Below, piece by piece: positions 53,763-63,054 of a DNA stretch of 64,000 nucleotides; position 1 is the stretch's first letter; each line of letters opens with the position of its first letter. Source of the stretch: DASRDZ01 sp035569495 (GTDB lineage: Bacteria; Chloroflexota; Dormibacteria; Aeolococcales; Aeolococcaceae); the NCBI GenBank assembly GCA_035569495.1, contig DATMMX010000011.1, positions 62,001 to 126,000 of the forward strand, written 5' to 3'. Below the pieces are notes generated by a model that worked only from the letters and a program-made list of their open reading frames with translations, ran no database searches and was not told the DNA's origin. A program made the position numbers and the translations under genes.

Positions 53763-54761
53763 ATGGATATGCGGCGTAGTGGGCTGACCATTCCCATGTT
53801 TGGGTTCGCGCTTCGCGAGCACGGAGACATCGTGCGAGAGGCGGAGGAGCTCGGGTATACGGATCTGTGGTCGGCGGAGACGTCCGGGATCGACGGATTC
53901 TCGCCGTTGGTGTACGCGGCGGCGTTCAGCACGCAGGCGCGATTGGGGACTGCGATCGTTTCGGCGTATACGCGCGGTCCCGCCACGCTGGCGATGTCGG
54001 CGGCGGCGGTCGAGCAGGCTGCTCCGGGCCGGTTCGTGCTGGGGATCGGCGCGTCGACGGAAGTGATGGTGCAGGGGTGGAATGGGGTGCCGTTCAAGCG
54101 GCCCGTGTCCACCGTGCGGGAGTCGATCCGGCGGGTGCGGCAGGCGTTGAACGGGGAGCGGATGAGCTTGGTGGAGGGCGAGCGGGGGGCGTTCAAGCTG
54201 GATGCGGCGCCGTCGGCGCCGGTGCCGATCTACGGGGCGGCGTTGCGGCCCGGGATGCTGCGCATGGTGGGTGAGGTTGCGGACGGGGTTGTCATCAACT
54301 TCCTGCCGCCGTCCGCCGTGCCGCTGGTCATGGCGGAGGTGAGAGCGGGGGCGGAGGCGGCGGGACGTGATCCGGACCAGCTCGACGTGGTGTGCCGGAA
54401 CATGCTGTGTGCAGACGGGCTCGACGACGCCACGCGGGGGATTGCGCGGTTCATCCTGGCGGTGTACGTGTCGTCGCCGCCGTACGAGGCGTTCCTGCGC
54501 TGGATCGGGATGGACGAGCTGATCGAGCCGTTCCTGGCCAAGTGGCGGGCGGGGGATCGCAAGGGGGCGCTGGAGGCGATGCCGGACGAGCTGATCCAGT
54601 CGCTGCTGGTGGTGGGCGACCTCGACCAGTGCAGGGCGCGACTGGAGGAGTACCGGGAAGGCGGCGTCAGGGTGCCGTGCATTGCCCCGTTCAGCGGGTC
54701 GCAGGATGCGCGCGGGTCGGTGATGCGGGCGATGCGGGAGCTGTCACCGGCCAGGAGTTGA
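53763..54761 (+). CDS. LLM-class (F420-type) oxidoreductase
   Basis: A 332-residue TIM-barrel flavin/F420 oxidoreductase of the luciferase-like family. AEELGYTDLWSAETSGIDGF near the start, then RLGTAIVSAYTRGPATLAM and APGRFVLGIGASTEVMVQGW are the usual blocks, and VADGVVINFLP closes the barrel. F420 use is inferred from family resemblance. Substrate is unknown. Codon use is richer in GGG, TTG and GTG than in its neighbours, like the 3' end of the di-iron gene. Its last 18 bp overlap the convergent FAD oxidoreductase gene. Confidence 0.85.
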   Translation: MDMRRSGLTIPMFGFALREHGDIVREAEELGYTDLWSAETSGIDGFSPLVYAAAFSTQARLGTAIVSAYTRGPATLAMSAAAVEQAAPGRFVLGIGASTEVMVQGWNGVPFKRPVSTVRESIRRVRQALNGERMSLVEGERGAFKLDAAPSAPVPIYGAALRPGMLRMVGEVADGVVINFLPPSAVPLVMAEVRAGAEAAGRDPDQLDVVCRNMLCADGLDDATRGIARFILAVYVSSPPYEAFLRWIGMDELIEPFLAKWRAGDRKGALEAMPDELIQSLLVVGDLDQCRARLEEYREGGVRVPCIAPFSGSQDARGSVMRAMRELSPARS

Positions 54762-55868
54762 GCGGCCGGCGCGAAGCCATGCGGGGATCGGCGCGGCGTC
54801 GTGCAGGTGGGCGACCAGGGTGCGCGCGGCGTTGACGGCGAAGCCCATGCCGTGGCCGGTGTAGCCGCCGCAGATGTAGACGTTGGGCATGCCGGCGACG
54901 GCGCCCACGAGAGGGAGCTCGTCCGGACTGAAGCCCATGATGCCGGCCCAGCGGTGGGTGACCGGGGCGGCGACGTCGAGGGCCTGCAGAGCAGCGTCGA
55001 GGTGGCGCTGCACGTCGGGGTTGACGGTGGCGTCTGTGCCCACCTCCGCGCCGGCAGCGGTGTCGCGCCAGCCGCCGACGAGGACGCGGCCGTCGTCGCG
55101 CTGGCGCCAGTAGCGGTAGCCCCAGTGGGCGTAGGTCGGGCGCGCGGCCACCGGCGCAACGACCGGGGCGGTGGCGAGCATCTGCGCGCGCACCGGCGCG
55201 ATGGCAACGGAGGCGGCGAACGCCGACGTGTACGCGTTGGTGGCGAGGATCACTGCACCGGCAACGATCTCGCCGGCGTCGGTGTGGACGCGGACGCCGT
55301 CATGCGACGGTTCGAGCGCGAGCACGGTCACGCCCTCGTGGATGCGCGCATCGGGTGTCGCGTCCGCGACGGCGGCCACCGCCGCGGCGGGGTCGACCTC
55401 GCCGTCGGCGTCGTTGACGAGCTGCCCCGGGCTCACCCAGGTGCCGGGCAGCGAGTCCTCGTGCAGCAGCTCGGCGGATTCGCGCAGCAAGAGGGATTCT
55501 TCATCGGTGGCGGCGAGAGTCAGGCTGCCGCGGCGCGCGTATCCGGCGCGGCCCTGCAGCAGCGAGGCGAGCAACGCGTGGTTGTCCGCGGTGAAGTGCC
55601 ACACCTCGCGGGCGACGTCGCGTCCGTGGCGGCGCACGGCGAGGGCGTAGTTGGCGGCCACGCCCATGAGCAGGAAACCGGCGTTTCGGCCACTGGCACC
55701 GGCGGCGAGCCGCGAGCGCTCCAGCAGCAGGGCGTCGGTGCCGCGCAGGCCGAGCCAGTACAGCGCGCTCACCCCGGTGATGCCACCCCCCACGACCACC
55801 ACGCCGGCGCGCGGGGGCAGGGGACGGGGCGGGCGCGGCGCGGGCAGCGGCCAGATGGGAAGGTCCAT
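54744..55868 (-). CDS. FAD-dependent oxidoreductase (DAO/DadA-type)
   Basis: A 374-residue flavoprotein. The ADP-binding motif VVVGGGITGVSALYWLGLRG (about 23-42) is followed by LLERSRLAAGASGRNAGFLL, typical of D-amino-acid or glycine/sarcosine oxidases. The C-terminal FAD segment is VYICGGYTGHGMGFAVNAAR. The natural substrate could be an amino acid or a polyamine derivative. The ATG at 55868 gives the usual length with a short Pro-rich leader. It is divergent from mutM, 66 bp apart, and converges with an 18-bp overlap on the LLM gene. Confidence 0.88.
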   Translation of the reverse strand: MDLPIWPLPAPRPPRPLPPRAGVVVVGGGITGVSALYWLGLRGTDALLLERSRLAAGASGRNAGFLLMGVAANYALAVRRHGRDVAREVWHFTADNHALLASLLQGRAGYARRGSLTLAATDEESLLLRESAELLHEDSLPGTWVSPGQLVNDADGEVDPAAAVAAVADATPDARIHEGVTVLALEPSHDGVRVHTDAGEIVAGAVILATNAYTSAFAASVAIAPVRAQMLATAPVVAPVAARPTYAHWGYRYWRQRDDGRVLVGGWRDTAAGAEVGTDATVNPDVQRHLDAALQALDVAAPVTHRWAGIMGFSPDELPLVGAVAGMPNVYICGGYTGHGMGFAVNAARTLVAHLHDAAPIPAWLRAGRSTPGR

Positions 55869-55934
55869 GTCGGCTGGAGAGGATGGCACGGCCAGGCGCC
55901 ACGCGGCCGCGCGCGAGGCACCATACGGGCTGCG

Positions 55935-56795
55935 ATGCCTGAGCTGCCCGAGGTCGAAGCCCTCACCCACTTCCTCGACGAGCGCGTCCGGGGACGGACG
56001 GTCGAGGCCGTGCAACTGCTCAGCTTCGCGGCCCTGAAGACCTTCGACCCGCCGCTCGACGCGGTGCGCGGCGTCGAGCTGCTGAGCGCGACGCGGCGGG
56101 GGAAGTTCCTGGCGCTGCAGGCAGAAACTCTGTGGCTGGCCTTCCACCTGGCGCGCGCGGGGTGGCTGCGCTGGCGTCCGGCGATGGAGATCAAGCCGGG
56201 CAAGCTGGGGCGCAGCCCGCTGGCGCTGCGGCTTCGCCTCGACGACGGCAGCGGGATGGAGCTGACCGAGCAGGGCACCGAGCACCGCCTGGCGATATAC
56301 GTGGTGCGCGACCTGGAGCAGGTCCCGGGGATCGCGGAGCTGGGTGTCGATCCGTTCAGTGCGGAGTTCGACGCCGAGGCGTTGGGACACATGCTCAAGA
56401 AGGCGAGCGGCCAGCTCAAGCACGCGCTCACCGACCAGCGGCTGATCGCCGGGGTGGGCAACGCGTACTCCGACGAGGCGCTCCACGTCGCCCGTCTCTC
56501 GCCGTTCCGCCGCGCGTCGAGCCTCGACGCCGAGGAGACGCAACGGCTGCACGACGCCGTCGTCGAGGTGCTGCGCGACGCGGCCACGCGGTCGCAGGGG
56601 CTGCCGCTCACCGACCTCAAGGCGGAGAAGAAGACCGGCCTGCGCGTCCACGGCCGCACCGGCGAGGCCTGCCCGGTGTGTGGCGACACGGTGCGGCAGG
56701 TGGCCTTCGCCAGCAAGTCGCTGCAGTACTGCCCGACCTGCCAGACGGGCGGCCGCGTCCTCGCCGACCGCCGCCTGTCGCGACTGCTCAAGTAG
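55935..56795 (+). CDS. mutM: Formamidopyrimidine-DNA glycosylase (Fpg/Nei family)
   Basis: A 286-residue base-excision repair enzyme. Mature Pro1-Glu2 catalytic residues are in MPELPEVEALTHFLDERVRG, the beta-hairpin Lys in ATRRGKFLAL, and the H2TH region in LTDQRLIAGVGNAYSDEALHVA. The C-terminal zinc finger is CPVCGDTVRQVAFASKSLQYC-type with CPTC completing four cysteines. It removes oxidised bases such as 8-oxoguanine and cleaves the strand. Nei-type specificity is possible, since the Fpg and Nei branches share all these motifs. Confidence 0.92.
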   Translation: MPELPEVEALTHFLDERVRGRTVEAVQLLSFAALKTFDPPLDAVRGVELLSATRRGKFLALQAETLWLAFHLARAGWLRWRPAMEIKPGKLGRSPLALRLRLDDGSGMELTEQGTEHRLAIYVVRDLEQVPGIAELGVDPFSAEFDAEALGHMLKKASGQLKHALTDQRLIAGVGNAYSDEALHVARLSPFRRASSLDAEETQRLHDAVVEVLRDAATRSQGLPLTDLKAEKKTGLRVHGRTGEACPVCGDTVRQVAFASKSLQYCPTCQTGGRVLADRRLSRLLK

Positions 56796-56885
56796 ACGGC
56801 AGCGCCTTGACGGCGCGCCCCGGCTTCTCTGCACATCGTTTCTTGGGACCTTGGTCCCTCGTCATGTGACCTTCGGCACTAACGA

Positions 56886-56904
56886 CCCCCCAATTTTGGG
56901 GGGG
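56886..56904. terminator. Hairpin downstream of mutM
   Basis: CCCCCCAA (56886-56893), TT, TTGGGGGG: an 8-bp stem with a very tight loop, 90 bp after the mutM stop. No U-tract follows. The rest of the 285-bp gap 56796-57080 holds a possible promoter at 57023-57043 and no gene I can support. Confidence 0.45.
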
Positions 56905-57022
56905 TTCATGCGTCGGGAAACCCCTACGGCACAAGGGATTTCCGCACATCCTCTGGCCGTCCGGAGAAGCGATGTAAAGCTCCGCAAAAATGCGGGTTGA
57001 ATGGCGCCGGAATCGAGACTTT

Positions 57023-57043
57023 GTGACGTCGCGTCACTATACT
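57023..57043 (+). promoter_or_regulatory. Palindrome and -10 element upstream of the repeat surface protein
   Basis: GTGACGTCGCGTCAC (57023-57037), a perfect inverted repeat with 6-bp arms and a 3-nt centre, directly abuts TATACT (57038-57043). A regulator bound there would cover the spacer of the promoter. The start codon candidates are 38 and 80 nt downstream of the -10. Confidence 0.55.
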
Positions 57044-57080
57044 GTCGCTCCACGGGCCAATTCGCCCGTCAGCATTCGGC

Positions 57081-60000
57081 GTGTCAGCTGGGCAGCGCGG
57101 CACTCCCTCAGGGGGCTCCCAGGTGACCGCAGATCTCACATCGGGCACGGCGCGCCACGGCGGGCGCGGGCCGCTGCTGACCAGCCTCACCGGCATCGTC
57201 GCAGTGATCGTCGGCGCCCTCGCGGCGCTGGGGCAGGCGCTTCCGGCGGGAGCGGTGGACGCCACCGGCCAGTTCGAGATGGACGGCAACATCGTCCAGG
57301 ACGCGGCCAGCGCGCCGCCCTACAACTGGGCCAGCCTGTTCGACGCCAACGGCAACCGCCTGGTCACGCCCGACCCGGTCAACGGGCCACTGCTGGCCAG
57401 CAAGTTCCTCGCCGACAGCGCGACCCCCGACCACAGCTACTTCTCCTCCAACGGCGCCGGCGTCAAGGACATCGACACCCTCAGCAACTGGGGCTGCAAG
57501 ACGGAGGCGACCCCGACGCCGAAGGACGACCTGCAGAACGCGTACGCCGCGCTCATCAAGATCCCGGCGAACGCGCCGGAGAACGCGAACCACACGGTCC
57601 TCTATCTCGGCTCCGAGCGCCTGAGCAACAACGGCACGTCGTTCGCCGGCTTCTGGCTGTTCAAGGACAAGACGGTCGGCTGCGACAGCGGCGGCACCGG
57701 CAGCTTCACCGGCGCCCACCAGGTCGGCGACCTGCTGGTGGTCAGCGACTACACCAACGGCGGCACCACCCAGGACGTCTCCGTCTACAAGTGGGTCGGT
57801 GGCCCCAACCCGCTGAGCCTCGTGGTCAGCGGCGGCGTCTGCCCGACGCCCAGCACCGCCACCGGCGAGAGCGCGTGCGCCATCGCCAACACGGCGATCG
57901 TCACCTCGCCGTGGGCGCCGACCAGCCATGACATCAACACCTTCGTCGAGGCCGGCATCGACCTCGACCAGCTCTTCGCCATCGAGGGCGGAGGCAGCTG
58001 CTTCACGACATTCATGGCAGAAACCCGCTCGTCGAACGAGCTCACCGCCACCCTCAAGGACTTCACCGGCGGCCAGCTCGACACCTGCCTGCAGCCGCCC
58101 ATCGTGACCACCGCGACCCCCGGCGGCGGGAGCAACCTCCCCGGCACCAGTCAGCACGACGTCGCCACCATCACCGGCACGCCCGGCAAGCCCGCGCCCA
58201 GCGGCACCATCGCCTTCACCCTCTGTGGCCCCGCGGACGTGACCCCGGCGGGCTGCCCGAGCGGCGGCACCCCGGTGTCCTCGATGGGCATCGTCGCCGG
58301 CGCTGCGCATTCCGACAACGTCACCGGGCTGACCTCGCCCAACGACCTCACACCCGGCAAGTACTGCTGGCGCGCCGACTACACGCCGGACGCCGCGGGT
58401 GCCAACAACTACCTGGCCTCGACCGAGACCAACGCGGGAAGCGAGTGCTTCAGCGTCATCAAGGCGTCGCCGAACATCGCGACCCAGATCCAGGTGACCG
58501 GCAACGGCGGCCTGGTCAACACGTCGTACAACGACCAGGCGACGCTCACCAACTTCTCCGGCTCGGTGGCCACGGAGACGATCACCTTCAACCTGTTCGG
58601 CCCGTACGCGGTCGGCGGCCCCGCTCCGAGCTGCGCCACCGGCACCAACGAGCCCGTCTTCACCACCACCGGCACGCTGAGCGCCGGCGGCGTCGCCACA
58701 ACCTCGCAGTCCTACACCCCGACCGCCGCAGGCGTGTACGTGTGGGAGGCGAGCTACCCCGGCGACACGCTGAACAACAAGGTCAGCGAGCCCTGCAACG
58801 GCACCAACGAGACCGGCACCATCAGCCCGCCGGTGATCAAGGTCAACAAGACCGCCGACGCTGCCAGCGTCTCCGCCGGCGCCAGCATCGGCTTCACCGT
58901 CACCGTGCAGAACACGGGCGTGGGCACCGCGACGGGCGTCAACCTCAGCGACGCGCTGCCCGGCGGCAACAGCGGCGCCCCGGTGCATTGGGTCATCGAC
59001 AGCGGCACCGGCAACCCGAGCGCCTTCAGCATCACCGGCATTGACGGCAGCCAGCAGCTCATCCTCGCCGGGCAACCGGTCAGCCTGGGCGGCGGCCTCA
59101 GCCTGAGCGTTCACGTCACCGCGGCCACCACCGCGACGAGCTGCGCGCAGTACGACAACACCGCCAGCGCGACGTCGGGCAACGACGGCAGCGACCAGCA
59201 CTCAGCGTCGACCACCGTGCTCTGCCCGTCGATCCACGTCAACAAGACCGCCGACGCCGCCAGCGTCTCCGCGGGCACCGCGATCGGCTTCACCGTCACC
59301 ATCAGCAACACCGGCAGCGGCAACGCCACCGGGGTCACCATGAGTGATGCGCTGCCGGGCGGCAACGCGCTCCACCCGGTGCACTGGAGCATCGACTCCG
59401 GCACCGGCAACCCGACGTTCTTCGCCATCAGCGGCACTGACGGCAGCCAGCAGCTCACCCTCAACGGCCAGCCGATCTCGCTGGCCTCCGGCAGCAGCCT
59501 GATCGTGCACGTCACCGCGGCGACCACCGGCACGTCCTGCACCACCTACAACAACACCGCCAGCGCCACCGCCGGCAACGACGGCAGTGACCAGCACTCC
59601 GCATCGGAGCAGGTGCTCTGCCCGTCGATCCACGTCAACAAGACCGCGGACGCCACCAGCGTCTCCGCGGGCACCGCGATCGGCTTCACCGTCACCGTCA
59701 GCAACACCGGCGCGGGCAACGCCACCGGCGTGACCCTCACCGACGCGCTGCCCGGCGGCAACGCGTCCACCCCGGTGCACTGGGCGATCGACAGCGGCAC
59801 CGGCAACCCGAGCGCCTTCAGCATCAGCGGCGTCGACGGCAGCCAGCAGCTCACCCTGAGCGGCCAGCCGGTCGGCATGGCGGCGGGCGCATCGCTCGTC
59901 GTCCACGTCACCGCGGCGACGTCGAGCACCAGCTGCACCAAGTACGACAACACCGCAAGTGTCACAACCAGCAACGACGGCAGCGACCAGCACTCGGCGT

Positions 60001-62135
60001 CGGAGACCGTTCTCTGCGCCTCGGTGCACGTCAACAAGACGGCCGACGCCGCCAGCGTCTCCGCGGGGACGGCGATCGGCTTCACCGTCACCGTCAGCAA
60101 CACCGGCGCGGGCAACGCCACCGGCGTCACCCTCACCGACGCGCTGCCCGGCGGCAACCTCGGCGCCCCGGTGCACTGGACCATCGACAGCGGCACCGGC
60201 AACCCGACGTTCTTCGCCATCGGCGGCGCGGACGGCAGCCAGCAGCTCACCCTGAACGGCCAGCCGATCTCGCTGGCCTCCGGCGGCAGCCTGGCGGTAC
60301 ACGTCGTCGCCGGCACGTCGAGCACGAGCTGCACCGAGTACGACAACACCGCAAGCGTCGCCACCGGCAATGACGGCAGCGACCAGCACTCGGCGTCGGA
60401 AACCGTGCTGTGCCCGTCGATCCACGTCAACAAGACCGCCGACGCGGCCAGCGTCTCGTCCGGCACGGCGATCGGCTTCACCGTCACCGTCAGCAACACC
60501 GGGCTGGGCAACGCCACCGGCGTCACCCTCACCGACGCGCTGCCCGGCGGCAACGCCGCGCACCCGGTGCACTGGAGCATCGACAGCGGCACCGGCAACC
60601 CCAGCGCGTTCAGCATCAGCGGCGTCGACGGCAGCCAGCAGCTGACCCTCAACGGCCAGCCGATCGTCCTCAACGCGAGCTCGAACCTGGTCGTGCACGT
60701 CACCGCGGCAACCTCGGCGACGAGCTGCACGACGTACGACAACACCGCCAGCGCCAGCGCCGGCAACGACGGCAGCGACCAGCACTCCGCGTCGGAGACG
60801 GTGCTCTGCCCGTCGATCGACATCACCAAGACGGCGGACGCGGGCACGGTGTCCGCGGGCCAGACCATCGGCTACACCGTGACCGTCAGCAACGGCGGAC
60901 CCGGCAACGCCACCGGCGTCACCCTCACCGACGCGCTTCCCGGCGGCAACACGTCGACCCCGGTGCACTGGACCATCGACACCACCACCGGCAACCCCGG
61001 CTCCTTCAGCGTCAGCGGCGCCGACGGCAGCCAGCACCTAACCCTGAACGGCCAGCCGGTCAGCATGGCCGCCAACAGCAGCCTGTCGGTGCACCTCCTC
61101 GCCGTCACCACTCCCGCCAACTGCACCGTCTACGACAACAGCGCCAACGCGGCGTCCAGCAACGGCAACAGCAAGGGCGTCGGACCCGTCGCCATCACCG
61201 TGCAGTGCCCCAACCTGGCCATCGTCAAGACGGCGGTCCCGGTCGGTCCGGTGAGCACCGGCAGCCCGATCGGCTTCACCGTCACCGTCAGCAACTCCAA
61301 CGCCGAGGGGACCGGTACCGCCTTCGGCGTCACCGTGGCCGACCCGCTTCCTGCCGGAAGTGGCATCAACTGGGCGATCAGCCCGGCCTACGGCGGCCCG
61401 GGGACGTGCACCATCGGCGGCGCCGTGGGCAGCCAGGTTCTCCACTGCTCGCTCGGCGACATGCTGCCGGGCGCCAGCGTCACCGTCGGCATCGTCAGCC
61501 CGACCACCGCAACCAGCGCCGGCCATTACACCAACACCGCGACGGCGCAGGCGAGCAACAACCCGCCGGTGTCGTCCACCGCGGGCGTGATCGTGCTGGC
61601 CCCGGGGCTGAACATCGACAAGACCGCTGACGCGGCCTCGGTGATCGCCGGCAACAGCATCGGCTTCACCATCACCGTCACCAACGCCGGCCCCGGCATC
61701 GCCGCCGCGGCACACGTCAACGACCCGCTGCCGTCCGCGCCGGGCGTGAGCTGGTCGATCAGCCCGGCCTACAGCGGTCCGGGGACGTGCAGCATCACCA
61801 CGGCGTCGTCGGGTGCGCAGACCCTGGTCTGCTCGCTCGGTGACATGGCCGCCAACACCAGCGCCTCGGTCCACGTGACCAGCGCCACCACCACGGCGAG
61901 CTGCACCACCTTCCCCAACACCGCCACCGGCACGGCGAGCAACCAGAGCCCGGTGTCGTCGAGTGCGACCACCGCGGTGACCTGCCCGATCAGCCAGGTG
62001 CAGGGCATCATCAGCACACCGGTCACCGGTGCGGGCGTCAACCTGCGTGACGCACTGGGCCTGATCGTCGGCGGCCTGGTGCTGATCGTCACCGGTGCGG
62101 GCATGCGCCGCCGCCGCCGCCGCAACGCGCGGTAG
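57081..62135 (+). CDS. Giant wall-anchored surface protein with eight DUF11-type repeats
   Basis: A 1684-residue exported protein (GTG start at 57081; a GTG at 57123 is an alternative). A signal segment at about 36-60 (SLTGIVAVIVGALAALGQAL) is followed by a unique domain to about 330, Ig-like sequence to about 585 and then eight repeats of exactly 132 residues. Each begins VNKTADAASVSAG-like, a DUF11/TIGR01451 motif, and contains GFTVTVSNTG and LTDALPGGN. Units 1-6 are nearly identical and units 7-8 have diverged. The C-terminus has TPVTG, a helix (LGLIVGGLVLIVTGAG) and six Arg, a sortase-type anchor with a non-Leu first position. Likely an adhesive or surface-layer stalk. It is isolated and followed by a terminator. 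Confidence 0.88.
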   Translation: MSAGQRGTPSGGSQVTADLTSGTARHGGRGPLLTSLTGIVAVIVGALAALGQALPAGAVDATGQFEMDGNIVQDAASAPPYNWASLFDANGNRLVTPDPVNGPLLASKFLADSATPDHSYFSSNGAGVKDIDTLSNWGCKTEATPTPKDDLQNAYAALIKIPANAPENANHTVLYLGSERLSNNGTSFAGFWLFKDKTVGCDSGGTGSFTGAHQVGDLLVVSDYTNGGTTQDVSVYKWVGGPNPLSLVVSGGVCPTPSTATGESACAIANTAIVTSPWAPTSHDINTFVEAGIDLDQLFAIEGGGSCFTTFMAETRSSNELTATLKDFTGGQLDTCLQPPIVTTATPGGGSNLPGTSQHDVATITGTPGKPAPSGTIAFTLCGPADVTPAGCPSGGTPVSSMGIVAGAAHSDNVTGLTSPNDLTPGKYCWRADYTPDAAGANNYLASTETNAGSECFSVIKASPNIATQIQVTGNGGLVNTSYNDQATLTNFSGSVATETITFNLFGPYAVGGPAPSCATGTNEPVFTTTGTLSAGGVATTSQSYTPTAAGVYVWEASYPGDTLNNKVSEPCNGTNETGTISPPVIKVNKTADAASVSAGASIGFTVTVQNTGVGTATGVNLSDALPGGNSGAPVHWVIDSGTGNPSAFSITGIDGSQQLILAGQPVSLGGGLSLSVHVTAATTATSCAQYDNTASATSGNDGSDQHSASTTVLCPSIHVNKTADAASVSAGTAIGFTVTISNTGSGNATGVTMSDALPGGNALHPVHWSIDSGTGNPTFFAISGTDGSQQLTLNGQPISLASGSSLIVHVTAATTGTSCTTYNNTASATAGNDGSDQHSASEQVLCPSIHVNKTADATSVSAGTAIGFTVTVSNTGAGNATGVTLTDALPGGNASTPVHWAIDSGTGNPSAFSISGVDGSQQLTLSGQPVGMAAGASLVVHVTAATSSTSCTKYDNTASVTTSNDGSDQHSASETVLCASVHVNKTADAASVSAGTAIGFTVTVSNTGAGNATGVTLTDALPGGNLGAPVHWTIDSGTGNPTFFAIGGADGSQQLTLNGQPISLASGGSLAVHVVAGTSSTSCTEYDNTASVATGNDGSDQHSASETVLCPSIHVNKTADAASVSSGTAIGFTVTVSNTGLGNATGVTLTDALPGGNAAHPVHWSIDSGTGNPSAFSISGVDGSQQLTLNGQPIVLNASSNLVVHVTAATSATSCTTYDNTASASAGNDGSDQHSASETVLCPSIDITKTADAGTVSAGQTIGYTVTVSNGGPGNATGVTLTDALPGGNTSTPVHWTIDTTTGNPGSFSVSGADGSQHLTLNGQPVSMAANSSLSVHLLAVTTPANCTVYDNSANAASSNGNSKGVGPVAITVQCPNLAIVKTAVPVGPVSTGSPIGFTVTVSNSNAEGTGTAFGVTVADPLPAGSGINWAISPAYGGPGTCTIGGAVGSQVLHCSLGDMLPGASVTVGIVSPTTATSAGHYTNTATAQASNNPPVSSTAGVIVLAPGLNIDKTADAASVIAGNSIGFTITVTNAGPGIAAAAHVNDPLPSAPGVSWSISPAYSGPGTCSITTASSGAQTLVCSLGDMAANTSASVHVTSATTTASCTTFPNTATGTASNQSPVSSSATTAVTCPISQVQGIISTPVTGAGVNLRDALGLIVGGLVLIVTGAGMRRRRRRNAR
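58839..62006 (+). repeat. Eight in-frame tandem units of 396 bp
   Basis: The equivalent codon of each unit falls at 58839, 59235, 59631, 60027, 60423, 60819, 61215 and 61611, an exact 396-bp period throughout. Units 1-6 share most of their DNA sequence, so copy number could change by recombination or be miscounted in short-read assembly. Units 7 and 8 keep the length but not the sequence. Confidence 0.9.
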
Positions 62136-62157
62136 GACAAACAACCGCTCACCATGA

Positions 62158-62188
62158 GGCGCGGGGCTTTCGAGCCTCGCGCCTTTTT
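62158..62188 (+). terminator. Intrinsic terminator after the repeat surface protein
   Basis: GGCGCGGGGC (62158-62167), 6-nt loop, GCCTCGCGCC (62174-62183) with one G-T pair, then TTTTT. This is the classic form on the plus strand, 22 nt after the stop codon. It also borders the convergent lipoprotein gene. Confidence 0.88.
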
Positions 62189-62190
62189 CT

Positions 62191-63048
62191 TTATGCGGGC
62201 TTGGCGAACGGGCCGCAGAGCAGCGGCTGCGCCTGCGGACCGGTGGCCGCGCCCGGCCCGCTGCGGATCATCAGGATCCAGCCACTCGCGGGCGGCGGCA
62301 CGTCGAAACCGCTGATGCTCTGCGTCGAGGTCACGGTTCCGCGGGCGTCGGTGGTGACGTCGGTGAGGGCGTGAACCGTAGCGCCCGGCGCCGCGCAGGT
62401 GCCGGAGAGGATCTGCATGCCGTGCACGCTGCCGCCCACGAACGCCTGCAGGTTCAGGGCCAGCTTCGCCGACCGGCTCGCGCTCGAATAGCTGAGCGAC
62501 GCGGCGCCGAAGGGCTTGTAGCCCGGCGTTCCGCTGATGCGCACCGCGGCCGCCGGCGCGGTGGCGGAGATGTCGGAGCAGGCAATCGGGATCGACTGCG
62601 GATCGACCGCAGAGCCGAGCTGTGCCGCGCCGACAAGGTGAATCTCCACGTAGACACCCGCGGGAATCGTGGCCACGGAAGACGTGGCCTGCAGGTCGGC
62701 GACCAGCGCCCCACCCGCTCCGCTGACGCCGTCGGCGAAGGCGGTGACCAATTCCCCGCCGCGCTGCAGGCACGAGCCGCGGTGCAGCTGCACGGCGTGC
62801 GCGACATTGGCGGCCAGCCCCGTCACGTTCAGGTGGGCGACGAGGCGGTGCGTGCGCGCGTCGACGTCGACACGCGCCGTGCCCTGGGGCAGGTTGTCGA
62901 GATGGGCGACCACATCAGGGGTCGACGGCGTGGGCGTGGCGCTCGGCCCGGAGGGGCTGCCGCCGCTCCCGCTGCACGCGGCGAGCAGGAGCGACGGCAG
63001 GGCCAACGCCGCGACGCCACGCCGCCGGAGCGGTGTCGTGAGCGGCAC
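62191..63048 (-). CDS. Lipoprotein with CHRD-like domains
   Basis: A 285-residue exported protein. The GTG at 63048 gives a short basic start, a helix and a lipobox LLAAC (about residue 25), after which a Gly/Ser/Pro linker begins. Two related beta-rich segments, VVAHLDNLPQGTARVDVDA with HAVQLHRGSC, and LALNLQAFVGGSVHGMQIL with SGTC, resemble CHRD domains, which are found in chordin and in bacterial surface proteins. Function is unknown. A TATGCT box is 6 nt before the GTG, so the transcript is probably leaderless. The SGNH hydrolase gene ends 16 bp upstream on the same strand. Confidence 0.72.
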   Translation of the reverse strand: MPLTTPLRRRGVAALALPSLLLAACSGSGGSPSGPSATPTPSTPDVVAHLDNLPQGTARVDVDARTHRLVAHLNVTGLAANVAHAVQLHRGSCLQRGGELVTAFADGVSGAGGALVADLQATSSVATIPAGVYVEIHLVGAAQLGSAVDPQSIPIACSDISATAPAAAVRISGTPGYKPFGAASLSYSSASRSAKLALNLQAFVGGSVHGMQILSGTCAAPGATVHALTDVTTDARGTVTSTQSISGFDVPPPASGWILMIRSGPGAATGPQAQPLLCGPFAKPA

Positions 63049-63054
63049 GGCGCA

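Noticed and set aside
56905..57020. Riboswitch or structured leader upstream of the repeat protein
   Set aside because: The region has short hairpins, but I find no conserved core of a known riboswitch class, and the likely promoter lies downstream of it.
58839..62006. Tandem repeats as a CRISPR array or mobile element
   Set aside because: Units are 396 bp, contiguous and in frame without spacers, and encode a known repeat domain. No cas gene, transposase or terminal inverted repeat is present.
57108..62144. Minus-strand frames opposite the repeat protein
   Set aside because: They mirror the 396-bp repeats and have no independent features such as a start with Shine-Dalgarno or a known domain.
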